A DNA stretch of 34,953 nucleotides from an uncultured Prevotella sp. (GCA_900322175.1 ONYZ01000039.1:1-34953); one strand, 5' to 3'. Counted from the stretch's first letter, positions 8,357 through 18,933 are shown. Translations and numbers: made by a program. Notes: generated by a model not told the origin, from the letters alone.

Positions 8357-9094
8357 ATGGGATTATTAGAAGGTAAGACGGCGCTGATTACAGGTGCTGC
8401 ACGTGGTATTGGAAAGGCTATCGCACTGAAGTATGCCTCTGAGGGCTGTAACATCGCATTCACCGACCTCGAGATTAACGAGGAGACTGAGAAGGAGATT
8501 GCTGCTCTGGGTGTTAAGGCAAAGAGCTATGCATCAAACGCTGCCGACTTTGCTCAGACTGAGGAAGTAGTTAAGGCCGTTAAGGAGGAGTTTGGCTCAA
8601 TCGATATCCTGGTTAACAACGCTGGTATCACCAAGGACGGACTGATGCTGCGTATGACTGAGCAGCAGTGGGACGCTGTAATCGCAGTCAACCTGAAAAG
8701 TGCATTCAACTTCATCCACGCATGTGTGCCTGTAATGATGCGTCAGCGTGGTGGCAGTATCATCAACATGGCATCAGTAGTAGGTGTACACGGCAACGCT
8801 GGTCAGGCTAACTATGCTGCCTCAAAGGCTGGTCTGATTGCTCTGGCTAAGAGTATCGCTCAGGAGATGGGCCCAAAGGGTATCCGTGCAAACGCTATCG
8901 CTCCTGGTTTCATCGAGACAGCTATGACAGCTGCTCTGCCTGAGGACATACGTAAGGAGTGGTGCAACAAGATTCCTCTGCGTCGTGGTGGACAGGTTGA
9001 GGATATCGCCAACGTTGCTACCTTCCTGGCTTCTGATATGTCTAGCTATGTTAGCGGTCAGGTTATCCAGGTTGATGGTGGTATGAACATGTAA
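8357..9094 (+). CDS. fabG: 3-oxoacyl-[acyl-carrier-protein] reductase
   Basis: 245 residues, full length for the NADPH-dependent enzyme that reduces 3-ketoacyl-ACP in type II fatty acid synthesis in the cytoplasm. Visible short-chain dehydrogenase motifs are the nucleotide loop TGAARGIG (12-19), NNAG (87-90), and catalytic N112, S140, Y153 and K157 (YAASK). The C-terminal IAPGFIETAMT and QVIQVDGGM segments are typical of FabG. It follows the TetR gene by 46 nt and is likely co-transcribed with it. A short AT repeat separates it from the pseudouridine synthase gene. Other short-chain dehydrogenases share the fold, but the length and the terminal motifs favour FabG. Confidence 0.92.
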   Translation: MGLLEGKTALITGAARGIGKAIALKYASEGCNIAFTDLEINEETEKEIAALGVKAKSYASNAADFAQTEEVVKAVKEEFGSIDILVNNAGITKDGLMLRMTEQQWDAVIAVNLKSAFNFIHACVPVMMRQRGGSIINMASVVGVHGNAGQANYAASKAGLIALAKSIAQEMGPKGIRANAIAPGFIETAMTAALPEDIRKEWCNKIPLRRGGQVEDIANVATFLASDMSSYVSGQVIQVDGGMNM

Positions 9095-9121
9095 TCAATT
9101 GATAATTGACAATTGAAAATT

Positions 9122-9832
9122 ATGGAAGTCGTTTACGAAGACAACCATATTATAATAGTTAACAAACAGAGTGGGGAGATCGTGCAGGGTGATAAGACTG
9201 GCGATCGCCCCCTTTCTGATTTGGTGAAAGACTATATAAAAGATAGGTACGCGAAGCCAGGAGCTGTATTTCTGGGTGTAGTGCACCGTCTGGATCGCCC
9301 TGTTTCAGGGCTTGTAGTCTTTGCCAGAACATCTAAAGCTTTGACCAGACTCAACAAGATGTTTGCTGAGGGCGAGGTGCACAAGACGTATTGGGCGATT
9401 GTAGCTTCGAGAGATGTTTCTAGAAAGGAGGTAGGAGAAAGGAGAAAGGAGAATGGCGACGAGTGGCAGACCTTAGAGCATTGGCTGGTGCGAAACGAGA
9501 AGCAGAACAAGAGTTATGCATACGATCGTGAGCGCCCAAACGCCAAGAAAGCCATACTGAAATATCGCACGATAGGACATTCTGACAATTATACTCTGCT
9601 TGAGGTGCAGCTTATGACAGGTCGCCATCATCAGATACGTTGCCAGCTTGCAGCTATGGGTTGTCCCATCAAGGGCGACCTGAAGTATGGCGCCCCAAGG
9701 AGCAATCCTGACGGCAGCATATCGCTACTATCGCACCGTGTGGAGTTTATTCATCCTGTATCAAAGGAGACAATAACTGCAGTAGCCCCACTGCCCAAAG
9801 ACGCGCTGTGGCAGGCTATAGCACCTAAGTAA
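9122..9832 (+). CDS. RluA-family RNA pseudouridine synthase
   Basis: 236 residues from ATG 9122; a TTG three codons upstream is a poorer start. It isomerises specific uridines in rRNA or tRNA. The catalytic loop VHRLDRPVSG (54-63) holds D58, and LMTGRHHQIRCQLA is the second RluA motif. There is no S4 domain at the N-terminus, so it is one of the short RluA types. The specific RNA target cannot be read from the sequence. It follows fabG by 27 nt and precedes tamB by 3 nt, so transcription probably runs through all of them. Confidence 0.9.
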   Translation: MEVVYEDNHIIIVNKQSGEIVQGDKTGDRPLSDLVKDYIKDRYAKPGAVFLGVVHRLDRPVSGLVVFARTSKALTRLNKMFAEGEVHKTYWAIVASRDVSRKEVGERRKENGDEWQTLEHWLVRNEKQNKSYAYDRERPNAKKAILKYRTIGHSDNYTLLEVQLMTGRHHQIRCQLAAMGCPIKGDLKYGAPRSNPDGSISLLSHRVEFIHPVSKETITAVAPLPKDALWQAIAPK

Positions 9833-9835
9833 GAA

Positions 9836-12800
9836 ATGAAGAAGGCACTGAAGTGGTTGGGTATAGCGGTGTTGACGCCCATACTGCTCTTTGTGATATT
9901 AACCGCAATTATCTATTTGCCGCCAGTGCAAAACTGGGCGGTAAAGAAGGTGGCCGCCATCGCCTCAGAGAAGACAGGCATGGACATCACTATAGAGCAT
10001 GTATGTCTGGAGTTCCCACTAGACTTGGGCATCAAGGGCTTTCGTGCACTTCATCCAAATGATTCGATAGCCAACCAGACTGACACCATCGCCGATGTAA
10101 AGAAGATGGTGTGCGACGTGCGCCTGTTGCCACTGCTTGATAGTCGTGTGGTTATCGACGAGCTATCGCTGACACAGGCCAAGATAAACACCAACGGTTT
10201 CATAGGCGACCTGAGGATAAAGGGCGAACTGCAAGAACTCTGGCTTTCATCCAGAGGTATCGACCTCGACAAAGAGACTGTCGAGGTGAATGGAGCACGA
10301 CTGTCAGAAGCACGACTGGATATCGCACTTAGCGATACAGCGGCTGTAGACACCACAGAATCAACAATGAAATGGATAGTAAATGCTGATTCAGTGAGTA
10401 TCCTGAAGAGTGACTTCATGGTTCATCTGCCTGGCGACACGCTTAATGCCCAAGCATATATGGGTAGAGCTGTGGCACGCGATGTGCTGGCCGATCTGGG
10501 TAATAATATATATAAGGTGAAAAGTCTGGACTGGCATGATGGCCGACTGAACTACGACAACCGTTTTGAACCAGCTGTTGATGGACTCGATTATAACCAT
10601 CTGGCGCTTAACGACATCAACCTACGTGTAGAGACGATAGAATACATGGCGCCTAACACCTCTCTTATAATAAAGGACCTGAGAGCCAAAGAGAAGAGTG
10701 GGCTGGAGATAAGTCACATGTCGGCCAAAGTTACCATGGACGACAAGCGTGTAACCATACCACAACTCAAGCTGAAGACGCCTGACACAGAGATAGAGAC
10801 AGAACTGGCTATGGACTTCAATACCTTTGACGACCTGAATCCAGGCGCAATGAAGTTCCGTCTGAATGCTCAGATAGGCAAGCAAGACCTGATGCGATTT
10901 ATGGGTGACATGCCACAGCAATTTGTGCGCAACTATCCTAACCACCCCATCAGTATCAAGGGCTCTGTCAATGGCAATATGCAGCACATGACGTTTACTG
11001 GTCTCGACATCCATCTGCCCACAGCCTTTCGCATGACAGCCAGTGGTAAGGCTGATAATGCGACAGACATCACAAAGATGAAGGCCGACATAACACTGAG
11101 TGCAAGGACAGAGAACATCAACTTTGCACTGGCTCTGGCCGATCCTGCCATGATGCGCAACTATCGCATACCTAGTGGCATGCAGCTTGACGGCACACTT
11201 AAGGCTGATGGTACACGTTATGCCACCAACCTGACAGCACGTGAGGGTGCAGGCACTGTGAAGCTGAAAGGCTCTGCCAGCATACCAACAAACACCAAAG
11301 GCGACCTGCTGACAGAGGCAATGAGCTACGATGCAGATATCAGTATCAGTCATCTGAACCTGCACCACTTTATGCCACGCGATTCTATCTACACCTTCAC
11401 TGCAGATATCAAGGCAAATGGAAGTGGCACAGACTTCCTGTCTAACAAGAGTAAACTCATGGCAAATGCCACTGTGCACCAGTTGCAATACGGCAGTTGG
11501 AACCTGAAGAATATCACAGCTGAAACTACTCTGGCCAACGGTCATGCCTTAGCCAAGGTTGTAGGACGAAACGATTTGTTTAATGGTAATGTAGGCGTAG
11601 ATGCACTACTCAATACCAAGAAACTGATGGCCACAGTAAGTGCCGATCTGGACAAGGCTGACCTATACAGAATGCGACTGGTAGAGACTCCACTTACGAT
11701 AGGTCTATGCGGCTCTGTAGATGTGGTGTCAGACATGAAACTCACCCACAGAGTAACTGGACTGATGGATGAAATATACATCGAGGGACAGAAGGAAACA
11801 TTGCGACCAGACTTTGTCGGCCTGCATATCAAGACATCGCCTGATACTGTTATAGGTCGTATACAGAGTGGTGACTTTATCGTAAAACTTGATGCTCGTG
11901 GCGACTATGAGCGACTGCTTAACAGACTTACCATGCTGGGCGATTCTGTTATGACACAGCTCGACAAGCGCATCATCGACCAACCAGCCATCAAGCGTCT
12001 GTTGCCTGATATGAAACTCCATATCGAGAGCAAGCGCGACAATCCTCTGGCTAGTCTGATGAAGGCGCTCGATGTCAACTTCAAGGAGATGATGTTCGAT
12101 GTCACTACATCGCCTACTACAGGTATCAATGGTAAGAGCTATCTGTATTCGCTTGTTTTCGACAGTACACGTATCGACACCATACGACTGAACCTCACCC
12201 AAAAGGGTGAACGACTGACATATCAGGGCCAGATACGTAACAATAAGCGCAATCCTCAGTTTGTGTTCAATGCGCTTGTGGATGGTACCCTTCATCAGCA
12301 TGGTATACTATTGGGTCTGCGCTATTTCGACCAGCACGACAAGATGGGCTTACGCCTGGGTGTGACGGCTGAGATGGAGGAGGAAGGCATACGTTTTAAG
12401 CTGATGCCTGAGCGCCCAACCATCGGCTACAAGGTGTTCAACCTCAACAAGGACAACTACCTGTTTATGGGCCGCGATAAGCGTCTGCAAGCAAAGGTAG
12501 ACCTGATAGCCGACGACAAGACGGGTATCAAGCTGTACACAGGGAATCAGGATTCAACCATGTTGCAGGATATTACCATGAGTATCAACCAGTTGGATCT
12601 TGGCGAACTCACCTCAGTTATACCTTATCTGCCTAGAATTACTGGTAAGCTTAACGGCGACTACCATATTATCCAGGACCACAACGAGAATATCTCTGTA
12701 GCGTCAGATATGGGTGTACATAATATGACCTACGAGGGCTCGCCCATAGGTAATATCAGTACAGAGCTGGTATATCTGATGAAGGAAGACGACACCCACG

Positions 12801-14530
12801 CTGTAGAGGCTCGCCTGATGCTTGATGACGAGGAGTTTGGCATGCTTAGTGGTATATATAAGAACGAGGGCGAAGGCTTTATCGATGCCGACTTCACAAT
12901 GACACGTCTGCCACTATCGTTGGTAAATGGTTTCGTTCCTGATCAGCTGATAGGTCTTGAGGGTTATGGTGAGGGTAGTGTTACCATACGTGGCACCACC
13001 AGCCATCCAGAGGTCAACGGTGAGATGTTTGTTGACTCTGCCTTCCTGGTTAGTGTCCCATACGGCATACGCATGCGATTCGACGACGACCCAGTACGCA
13101 TTGTTGGTTCTAAGCTGTTGCTCGAGAACTTTGGACTGCATTCAAGCAATAACGACCTGCTCAACCTGATGGGTAGCATCGACTTCAGCGATACAGAACA
13201 TATCTTGATGGATATGCGAATGAGGGCACGCGACTTCTTGCTTATCAATTCTAAGCAGCAGGCCAAGAGCGTAGCATGGGGTAAGGCTTACGTCAACTTC
13301 CTTGCGCGACTGCAGGGACCGCTTGAGGCCCTTAATATGCGCGGCCGTCTGGATGTGCTGGGCTCTACTGACATGACCTACTTGCTGCTCGATTCACCGT
13401 TGAGCACAGATACGCGTCTGGATGAGTTGGTCAAGTTTACTGACTTCAGCGACTCTACTCAGACTGTTGTTACCCAGCCTGCACCATCAGGACTTAATAT
13501 CGATCTTACCGTCAACGTATCGCAGGGTGCCCACATCGTCTGCGACCTGAGTGCCGACGAGAGTAACTATGTAGACATCATGGGTGGTGGCGACCTCAGA
13601 ATGAAGTACAACAATGAGGGCATCAACCTCACAGGCCGTTACACACTGTCAAGTGGCGAGATGAAGTACTCGCTGCCTGTTATTCCACTTAAGACCTTCC
13701 ATGTCAAGGAGGGTAGCTACGTAGAGTTTACTGGCGATCCGATGAATCCTAAGCTTAATATCACAGCTACAGAGCGCACCAAGTCTAATGTCACTAATGA
13801 GGCAGGCGTTAGCCGCACTGTGCTCTTCGATTGTGGTGTTATTATCACTAAGACTCTCAACGATATGGGTCTGGAGTTCATTATCGATGCTCCAGAGGAC
13901 CAGACTGTCAGCGGCGAACTTACCACCATGTCGAAGGAGGAGAGAGGTAAGATGGCCGTTGCCATGCTCACCACAGGCATGTATCTGGCCGATGGCAATA
14001 CAGGTGGCTTCTCGATGAACTCTGCTTTGAGTTCATTCCTGCAGAGCGAGATCAACAGCATAGCAGGTTCTGCCCTGAAGACACTCGACCTCAGTGTGGG
14101 AATCGACAATTCTACTGATGCATCTGGAACCATGCATACAGACTATTCATTCAAGTTTGCCAAGCGATTCTTCAACAATCGACTCAAGATAGAACTTGGT
14201 GGTAAGGTGTCGTCAGGTCATGATGACGATATGGGAGGAGGTGATAACCATTCATTCTTCGACAATGTCACGATGGAGTATCGACTTAATCAGGATGCCA
14301 CCAAGAACCTCAAGTTGTTCTATAATCAGAACGTCTACGACTGGCTAGAAGGCTACACAGGCGAATACGGCATAGGTTTTGTATGGCGCCGCAAGCTTAA
14401 TAGCCTGCTCGATGTACTTACCTTCTGGAAGAAGGAGCAGCCCACGATGATGCCGCGAACCACAACTCCACGCGACACGCTGAGTACAGATAGTGTTAGA
14501 CCCATAAACAGACAGCCCAATGCTAAGTAG
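9836..14530 (+). CDS. tamB: Translocation and assembly module protein TamB
   Basis: 1564 residues. One N-terminal membrane segment (about 9-30) is followed by an AsmA-like start (EKTGMDITIEHVCLEFPLD) and a very long beta-rich repeat region, ending in the TamB domain. The C-terminal part shows SAQGAHIVCDLS-like strands, KGSYVEFTGDPMNP and GVIITKTLNDMGLEF. TamB proteins are anchored in the inner membrane, span the periplasm as a hydrophobic groove, and work with an Omp85 partner in envelope lipid transport or outer-membrane protein assembly. The next gene is exactly such a partner and overlaps it by 11 bp. Start ATG lies 3 nt after the previous stop. Confidence 0.9.
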   Translation: MKKALKWLGIAVLTPILLFVILTAIIYLPPVQNWAVKKVAAIASEKTGMDITIEHVCLEFPLDLGIKGFRALHPNDSIANQTDTIADVKKMVCDVRLLPLLDSRVVIDELSLTQAKINTNGFIGDLRIKGELQELWLSSRGIDLDKETVEVNGARLSEARLDIALSDTAAVDTTESTMKWIVNADSVSILKSDFMVHLPGDTLNAQAYMGRAVARDVLADLGNNIYKVKSLDWHDGRLNYDNRFEPAVDGLDYNHLALNDINLRVETIEYMAPNTSLIIKDLRAKEKSGLEISHMSAKVTMDDKRVTIPQLKLKTPDTEIETELAMDFNTFDDLNPGAMKFRLNAQIGKQDLMRFMGDMPQQFVRNYPNHPISIKGSVNGNMQHMTFTGLDIHLPTAFRMTASGKADNATDITKMKADITLSARTENINFALALADPAMMRNYRIPSGMQLDGTLKADGTRYATNLTAREGAGTVKLKGSASIPTNTKGDLLTEAMSYDADISISHLNLHHFMPRDSIYTFTADIKANGSGTDFLSNKSKLMANATVHQLQYGSWNLKNITAETTLANGHALAKVVGRNDLFNGNVGVDALLNTKKLMATVSADLDKADLYRMRLVETPLTIGLCGSVDVVSDMKLTHRVTGLMDEIYIEGQKETLRPDFVGLHIKTSPDTVIGRIQSGDFIVKLDARGDYERLLNRLTMLGDSVMTQLDKRIIDQPAIKRLLPDMKLHIESKRDNPLASLMKALDVNFKEMMFDVTTSPTTGINGKSYLYSLVFDSTRIDTIRLNLTQKGERLTYQGQIRNNKRNPQFVFNALVDGTLHQHGILLGLRYFDQHDKMGLRLGVTAEMEEEGIRFKLMPERPTIGYKVFNLNKDNYLFMGRDKRLQAKVDLIADDKTGIKLYTGNQDSTMLQDITMSINQLDLGELTSVIPYLPRITGKLNGDYHIIQDHNENISVASDMGVHNMTYEGSPIGNISTELVYLMKEDDTHAVEARLMLDDEEFGMLSGIYKNEGEGFIDADFTMTRLPLSLVNGFVPDQLIGLEGYGEGSVTIRGTTSHPEVNGEMFVDSAFLVSVPYGIRMRFDDDPVRIVGSKLLLENFGLHSSNNDLLNLMGSIDFSDTEHILMDMRMRARDFLLINSKQQAKSVAWGKAYVNFLARLQGPLEALNMRGRLDVLGSTDMTYLLLDSPLSTDTRLDELVKFTDFSDSTQTVVTQPAPSGLNIDLTVNVSQGAHIVCDLSADESNYVDIMGGGDLRMKYNNEGINLTGRYTLSSGEMKYSLPVIPLKTFHVKEGSYVEFTGDPMNPKLNITATERTKSNVTNEAGVSRTVLFDCGVIITKTLNDMGLEFIIDAPEDQTVSGELTTMSKEERGKMAVAMLTTGMYLADGNTGGFSMNSALSSFLQSEINSIAGSALKTLDLSVGIDNSTDASGTMHTDYSFKFAKRFFNNRLKIELGGKVSSGHDDDMGGGDNHSFFDNVTMEYRLNQDATKNLKLFYNQNVYDWLEGYTGEYGIGFVWRRKLNSLLDVLTFWKKEQPTMMPRTTTPRDTLSTDSVRPINRQPNAK

Positions 14531-16856
14531 AATAAAGTATATTGCCCTGGTACTTTGTCTAGTGTCTTGTTCGATGACAAAGAATATTCCTGAGGATGAT
14601 CAACTCTTCACAGGACTTACCAAGATTGCCTATGAAGATGAGAAGGAATACGGCATTGATGCTTACGACGACCATCTGGAGAACACCAAGCTTGAGGTAG
14701 AGGCAGCACTGGCCACTCAGCCCAATGGATCGCTTTTTGGCAGTAGCTACATCACTGTTCCCTGGTCGTGGCACCTTTGGGTGTATAATAAGTTCTCTGG
14801 CAAGGAGTCTGGCTTTGCACGTTGGATGACCAAGACCTTTGGTAAGGCTCCAGTGCTGATGAGTCAGGTCAACCCCACGCTTCGCAGCAGTGTGGCCCGT
14901 TCTGTACTGCGCAACAATGGCTATTTTCGTGGCGATGTAACTTATGAACTTGTACCTCAGAAGAATCCCAAGAAGTGCAAGATAGGTTATACCATCCATC
15001 TCGATTCGCTCTTCACGCTCGACTCTGTCAGCTATGTCAACTTCCCAGCTCCCATACAGGCGCTTATCGATTCTACCAGCGAAGAGAGTCTTATCAAGAG
15101 TCAGTCGCCATTCAGTATCAACAATCTCGATGCTGAGCGTTCGCGCATCAGCACCCTGTTGCGTAATAATGGCTACTACTATTACAGTCCTAGCTATGCG
15201 TCCTATCTGGCTGATACATTTGCTGTTGACAATAAGAGCCAGTTGCGATTCCAGTTGGCCAACGGCATCCCTGATGGTGCCCTGCACAAGTGGTATATAG
15301 GCAATCTCGATGTTAACTTTCGCAAGACATCACGCGAGGTGCTGTCCGACTCAGTTCAGCGTCGTTACCTCACCATCCACTTCAATGGCAAGAAGTCGCC
15401 CATCATGCCACGAGTGGTGCTGCGCAATCTGCGCCTGCGTCCACGTCAGGAGTTCAGTTACGAGAAGTATATGGAGTCTGCCAGCAAGATCAATGCTACA
15501 GGCGTGTTCAGCAGTACTGACTTCCAGTTCACCCCTCGCACTGATTCTGATACGCTCGACCTGCGTCTTAACTGTACGTTCGACAAACCATACGATTTCT
15601 ATATCGAGGGCAATGCCATAGGCCGTACCAGTGGCCGTTATGGTCCTGAGCTCAAAGTCGGTCTCACTCGTCGTAACGCTTTCCATGCTGGTGAAAAGCT
15701 CGACATCAACCTGCATGGTGCATACGAGTGGCAGAAGAGTGCCAACTCTGACATGAACAGCTACCAGTATGGTGCCGATGTGTCGATAGAGTTCCCACGC
15801 ATCATTGCACCTTTCTATAATAGCGATCGTGTGCGTCGCGACAAGAACGGTCGTCCCATCCCTCGCCGTTTCTATTCTACTCCTACTACCTTCGCCAAGG
15901 TGTCGAGCGATGTGATACGTCGTCCTGAGTATTACAAGATGCACATCGTTACTGGCGAGTGGACTTATCGCTGGCAGTCGTCGGCCAATAGCCGTCATGA
16001 GTTCTCGCCACTCACGCTTAAGTACCAGTATATGAACAGCCACACAGAAAAGTTCGACTCTGTCGTTGTGGCCAATCCATATCTGGCAGCTTCGATGGAA
16101 GACTGGTTTACGCCTAAGATGCGCTATACCTATATGTACACCAGCCCTGCCACGCAGCGCCACCCAATACGTTGGGAGTTCACTGTCGAGGAGTCGGGCA
16201 ATCTCTTGTCGCTTTGGGATTTTGCAGGCGGCCACTCATTCGATGAGGAGGGCAAGACTCTCTTCAAGACCCCCTATTCGCAGTTCCTGCGCTTCGATAC
16301 CGATTTCACTAAGACGTGGAATATCACGCCTACGTCAAGCCTTGTAGGCCATCTCAGCGGAGGCTTAATCTATAACTATGGCAACAGTAGCGAAGCACCT
16401 TACAGCGAGTACTTCTATGTTGGAGGAGCCAATACCATCAGAGCCTTTGGAGTGCGTGCAATCGGTCCTGGTGGCTTTAATGGTACAGGTCTGGGCCGTC
16501 AGTTGGGCTATCTTGTGCAGAATGGTGAGATCAAGCTTGTGGGCAATCTAGAGTATCGCACCCAGTTGTTTGGCGACCTTAATGGTGCCATATTCCTTGA
16601 TGCTGGCAACGTGTGGGACTTTAATAATGATTATATCGACGGTGGCGCGTTCCCCACGTCAGTCAAGTCGTTTATCGATCAGACAGCCCTTGGCACAGGT
16701 ATTGGCATCCGCTATGACATGGGCTTCCTTGTCATCCGTCTGGATTGGGGCTTAGCCATCCATTGTCCATACGACACAGGCAAGTCGGGCTACTTCAATG
16801 TACCAAGCTTTAAGAATGCCCATACCCTGCATTTCGCCATAGGATATCCGTTCTAA
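14520..16856 (+). CDS. tamL: TamA-like Omp85 outer-membrane lipoprotein (TamL)
   Basis: 778 residues. The signal peptide ends in the lipobox LVSC with Cys17, so the protein is lipidated, unlike proteobacterial TamA. Residues about 30-330 form POTRA-type domains (repeated SRISTLLRNNGYYYYSP-like segments). About 350-778 form the Omp85 barrel, including GGANTIRAFGVRAIGPG, an RAFG/R-loop motif typical of Omp85 proteins, and GNLEYRTQLFGDLNGAIFLD. The final residue Phe (GYPF) is the usual C-terminal barrel signal. Partnership with TamB is inferred from the 11-bp gene overlap and the known conservation of TamL/TamB pairs in Bacteroidetes. Confidence 0.88.
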   Translation: MLSRIKYIALVLCLVSCSMTKNIPEDDQLFTGLTKIAYEDEKEYGIDAYDDHLENTKLEVEAALATQPNGSLFGSSYITVPWSWHLWVYNKFSGKESGFARWMTKTFGKAPVLMSQVNPTLRSSVARSVLRNNGYFRGDVTYELVPQKNPKKCKIGYTIHLDSLFTLDSVSYVNFPAPIQALIDSTSEESLIKSQSPFSINNLDAERSRISTLLRNNGYYYYSPSYASYLADTFAVDNKSQLRFQLANGIPDGALHKWYIGNLDVNFRKTSREVLSDSVQRRYLTIHFNGKKSPIMPRVVLRNLRLRPRQEFSYEKYMESASKINATGVFSSTDFQFTPRTDSDTLDLRLNCTFDKPYDFYIEGNAIGRTSGRYGPELKVGLTRRNAFHAGEKLDINLHGAYEWQKSANSDMNSYQYGADVSIEFPRIIAPFYNSDRVRRDKNGRPIPRRFYSTPTTFAKVSSDVIRRPEYYKMHIVTGEWTYRWQSSANSRHEFSPLTLKYQYMNSHTEKFDSVVVANPYLAASMEDWFTPKMRYTYMYTSPATQRHPIRWEFTVEESGNLLSLWDFAGGHSFDEEGKTLFKTPYSQFLRFDTDFTKTWNITPTSSLVGHLSGGLIYNYGNSSEAPYSEYFYVGGANTIRAFGVRAIGPGGFNGTGLGRQLGYLVQNGEIKLVGNLEYRTQLFGDLNGAIFLDAGNVWDFNNDYIDGGAFPTSVKSFIDQTALGTGIGIRYDMGFLVIRLDWGLAIHCPYDTGKSGYFNVPSFKNAHTLHFAIGYPF

Positions 16857-16875
16857 AACTAATTTTTTGCTCTGT

Positions 16876-16909
16876 TTTGTTCTTATATCCAAAATAATTT
16901 GTATCTTTG
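16876..16909 (+). promoter_or_regulatory. Promoter of the nucleotidyltransferase-nrnA operon
   Basis: TTTG (16876-16879) and TATCTTTG (16902-16909), 22 nt apart, fit the Bacteroidetes consensus. The predicted leader is about 30 nt and AT-rich. Confidence 0.7.
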
Positions 16910-16946
16910 CACGCAAATTAATATAACTCAATAAAATTATAGCATT

Positions 16947-17888
16947 ATGAAACCAACTTTATTTCTGCTTGCAGCTGGTATGGGAAGCCGTTATGGCGGC
17001 CTGAAGCAGCTTGACGGTCTGGGTCCTAACGGCGAGACTATCATGGATTACAGTATTTACGATGCCATCCAGGCTGGATTCGGCAAGATTGTATGGGTTA
17101 TCCGTAAGGATTTCGAGGAGCAGTTCCGTACGCAGATCCTCTCTAAGTACGAGGGCAAGGTAAAGTGCGAGCTCTGCTTCCAGGCACTCGACGCACTGCC
17201 AGAGGGATTCAGTGTACCTGAGGGTCGTCAGAAGCCTTGGGGCACCAACCACGCTGTGCTGATGGGTAAGGATGTAATCAAGGAGCCATTCTGTGTAATC
17301 AACTGTGACGACTTCTATAATCGCGATGCATTTATGGTTATCGGCAAGTATCTGGCCGATCTGCCTGAGGGTGCCAAGAACCAGTATGCTATGGTAGGTT
17401 TCCGTGTAGGCAACACTCTTAGCGAGAACGGTACTGTAGCTCGTGGCATTTGCTCTAAGAACGAGAAGGGGCACCTCACCACTGTTGTAGAGCGCACAGA
17501 GATTGTACGTTGTGCAGCCGATGGCTCTAATGCAGGTGCAGCCAGCGAGGCTATCCGTTATAAGGACGAAGACGGCAAGTGGGTAGAGGTTGCTGATAAC
17601 ACTCCTGTATCAATGAACATGTGGGGCTTCACTCCTGATTACTTCGAGTACTCTGAGGAGTATTTCAAGGAGTTCCTTAGCGATCCTAAGAACCTTGAGA
17701 ACCTCAAGGCTGAGTTCTTCATCCCACTGATGGTAAATAAGCTCATCAACGACGGCACAGCTACTGTTGAGGTACTCGACACCACCAGCAAGTGGTTTGG
17801 TGTGACCTACGCAGCCGACCGCGATGCTACTGTAGCACGTATCAAGCAGCTCGTCGACGAGGGCGTATATCCCAACAAGCTTTTTTAA
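16947..17888 (+). CDS. Sugar-phosphate nucleotidyltransferase
   Basis: 313 residues with the nucleotidyltransferase signature LAAGMGSRYGGLKQ (8-21), where the Gly-rich loop and Lys bind the NTP, and a metal-binding CDD in VINCDDFYNRDAF (about 118-130). Such enzymes make NDP-sugars from a sugar 1-phosphate and NTP. The specific sugar and nucleotide cannot be deduced; UTP- or dTTP-dependent pyrophosphorylases share the motif. There is no C-terminal left-handed helix repeat, so this is not GlmU-like in full. The stop codon is immediately followed by the ATG of the next gene with no gap, so the two are coupled. Confidence 0.83.
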   Translation: MKPTLFLLAAGMGSRYGGLKQLDGLGPNGETIMDYSIYDAIQAGFGKIVWVIRKDFEEQFRTQILSKYEGKVKCELCFQALDALPEGFSVPEGRQKPWGTNHAVLMGKDVIKEPFCVINCDDFYNRDAFMVIGKYLADLPEGAKNQYAMVGFRVGNTLSENGTVARGICSKNEKGHLTTVVERTEIVRCAADGSNAGAASEAIRYKDEDGKWVEVADNTPVSMNMWGFTPDYFEYSEEYFKEFLSDPKNLENLKAEFFIPLMVNKLINDGTATVEVLDTTSKWFGVTYAADRDATVARIKQLVDEGVYPNKLF

Positions 17889-18923
17889 ATGAATATAAAC
17901 ATATTAGATAATGATCAGCTGGCCCTGATGGACCAGCTGATTTCTGATGCACAGACAGTGCTTGTGGTTTGTCACAAGAGTCCTGACGGCGATGCCATAG
18001 GGTCATCGCTTGCCTGGGCTGAGTTCCTGCGCCAGCGTGGCAAGGATGTCACCGTGTTGGTGCCCGACCAGTATCCTGACTTCCTCAAGTGGCTGCCCAA
18101 TACAGAGAAGATAGTACGTTACGACAAGCATACAGAGAAGGGCGATATGCTGCTTAAAATAGCCGACCTGGTGTTCTGCCTCGACTTCAACACACCTAGT
18201 CGTGTCGACGAGATGGAGCAGTCGCTCGTCAACAGCCCAGCTAAGAAGGTGCTCATCGACCATCATCTCAAGCCCGATGTAGCTGCCGATCTGGTGATTT
18301 CACATCCAGATGCGTCGAGCACCTGCGAACTGGTGTTCCGTATCGTTTGGCAGATGGGCGATTTTGATAAGCTCGACAAGGCGTTTGCTGTGCCTGTGTA
18401 TTGTGGTATGATGACCGATACAGGTGGCTTTACTTACAACAGTTCTCGCCCAGAGATCTACTTGATCATCGGCGAACTGCTCACCAAGCATATCGACAAG
18501 GACCGCATCTATCGCAACGTGTACCACAACTACTCTGAGAATCGCATCCGTCTGATGGGCTATGTGATGTATGAGAAGATGGTCTATATGCCAGAGTATC
18601 ATGCAGCCTTCTATTCGCTTACACGCGACGAGCTCAAGCGCTTTAACTATATCAAGGGCGATTCTGAAGGTCTGGTCAACATTCCACAGCAGATCAAGGG
18701 GCTTAAGCTCTCAATCTCGTTGCGTGAGGATACCGACAAGCCAAACCTGGTATGGGTCAGTCTGCGATCAGTCGACGACTTCCCCTGTAATCTTATGGCC
18801 GAAGAGTTCTTTAATGGTGGCGGACACCTTAATGCATCGGGTGGAAGAGTAGACGGAACCATCGAAGAGGCTATCGAAATCACAAAAAAAGCTATTATTG
18901 CATATCAAAACAAGTTAAAGTAG
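17889..18923 (+). CDS. nrnA: DHH/DHHA1 phosphoesterase (NrnA-like nanoRNase/pAp phosphatase)
   Basis: 344 residues. DHH-domain metal ligands are visible: H29 and D33/D35 in CHKSPDGDAIGSS, D99 in VFCLDF, D124-H125-H126 in LIDHHLKPD, and D177 in GMMTDTGGFTYN. The DHHA1 substrate motif GGGHLNASGGRV lies near residue 310. NrnA-type enzymes degrade oligoribonucleotides of 2-5 nt and dephosphorylate pAp in the cytoplasm. Length fits the stand-alone family. The gene starts directly on the stop of the nucleotidyltransferase gene. Confidence 0.88.
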   Translation: MNINILDNDQLALMDQLISDAQTVLVVCHKSPDGDAIGSSLAWAEFLRQRGKDVTVLVPDQYPDFLKWLPNTEKIVRYDKHTEKGDMLLKIADLVFCLDFNTPSRVDEMEQSLVNSPAKKVLIDHHLKPDVAADLVISHPDASSTCELVFRIVWQMGDFDKLDKAFAVPVYCGMMTDTGGFTYNSSRPEIYLIIGELLTKHIDKDRIYRNVYHNYSENRIRLMGYVMYEKMVYMPEYHAAFYSLTRDELKRFNYIKGDSEGLVNIPQQIKGLKLSISLREDTDKPNLVWVSLRSVDDFPCNLMAEEFFNGGGHLNASGGRVDGTIEEAIEITKKAIIAYQNKLK

Positions 18924-18933
18924 CCTAATAATG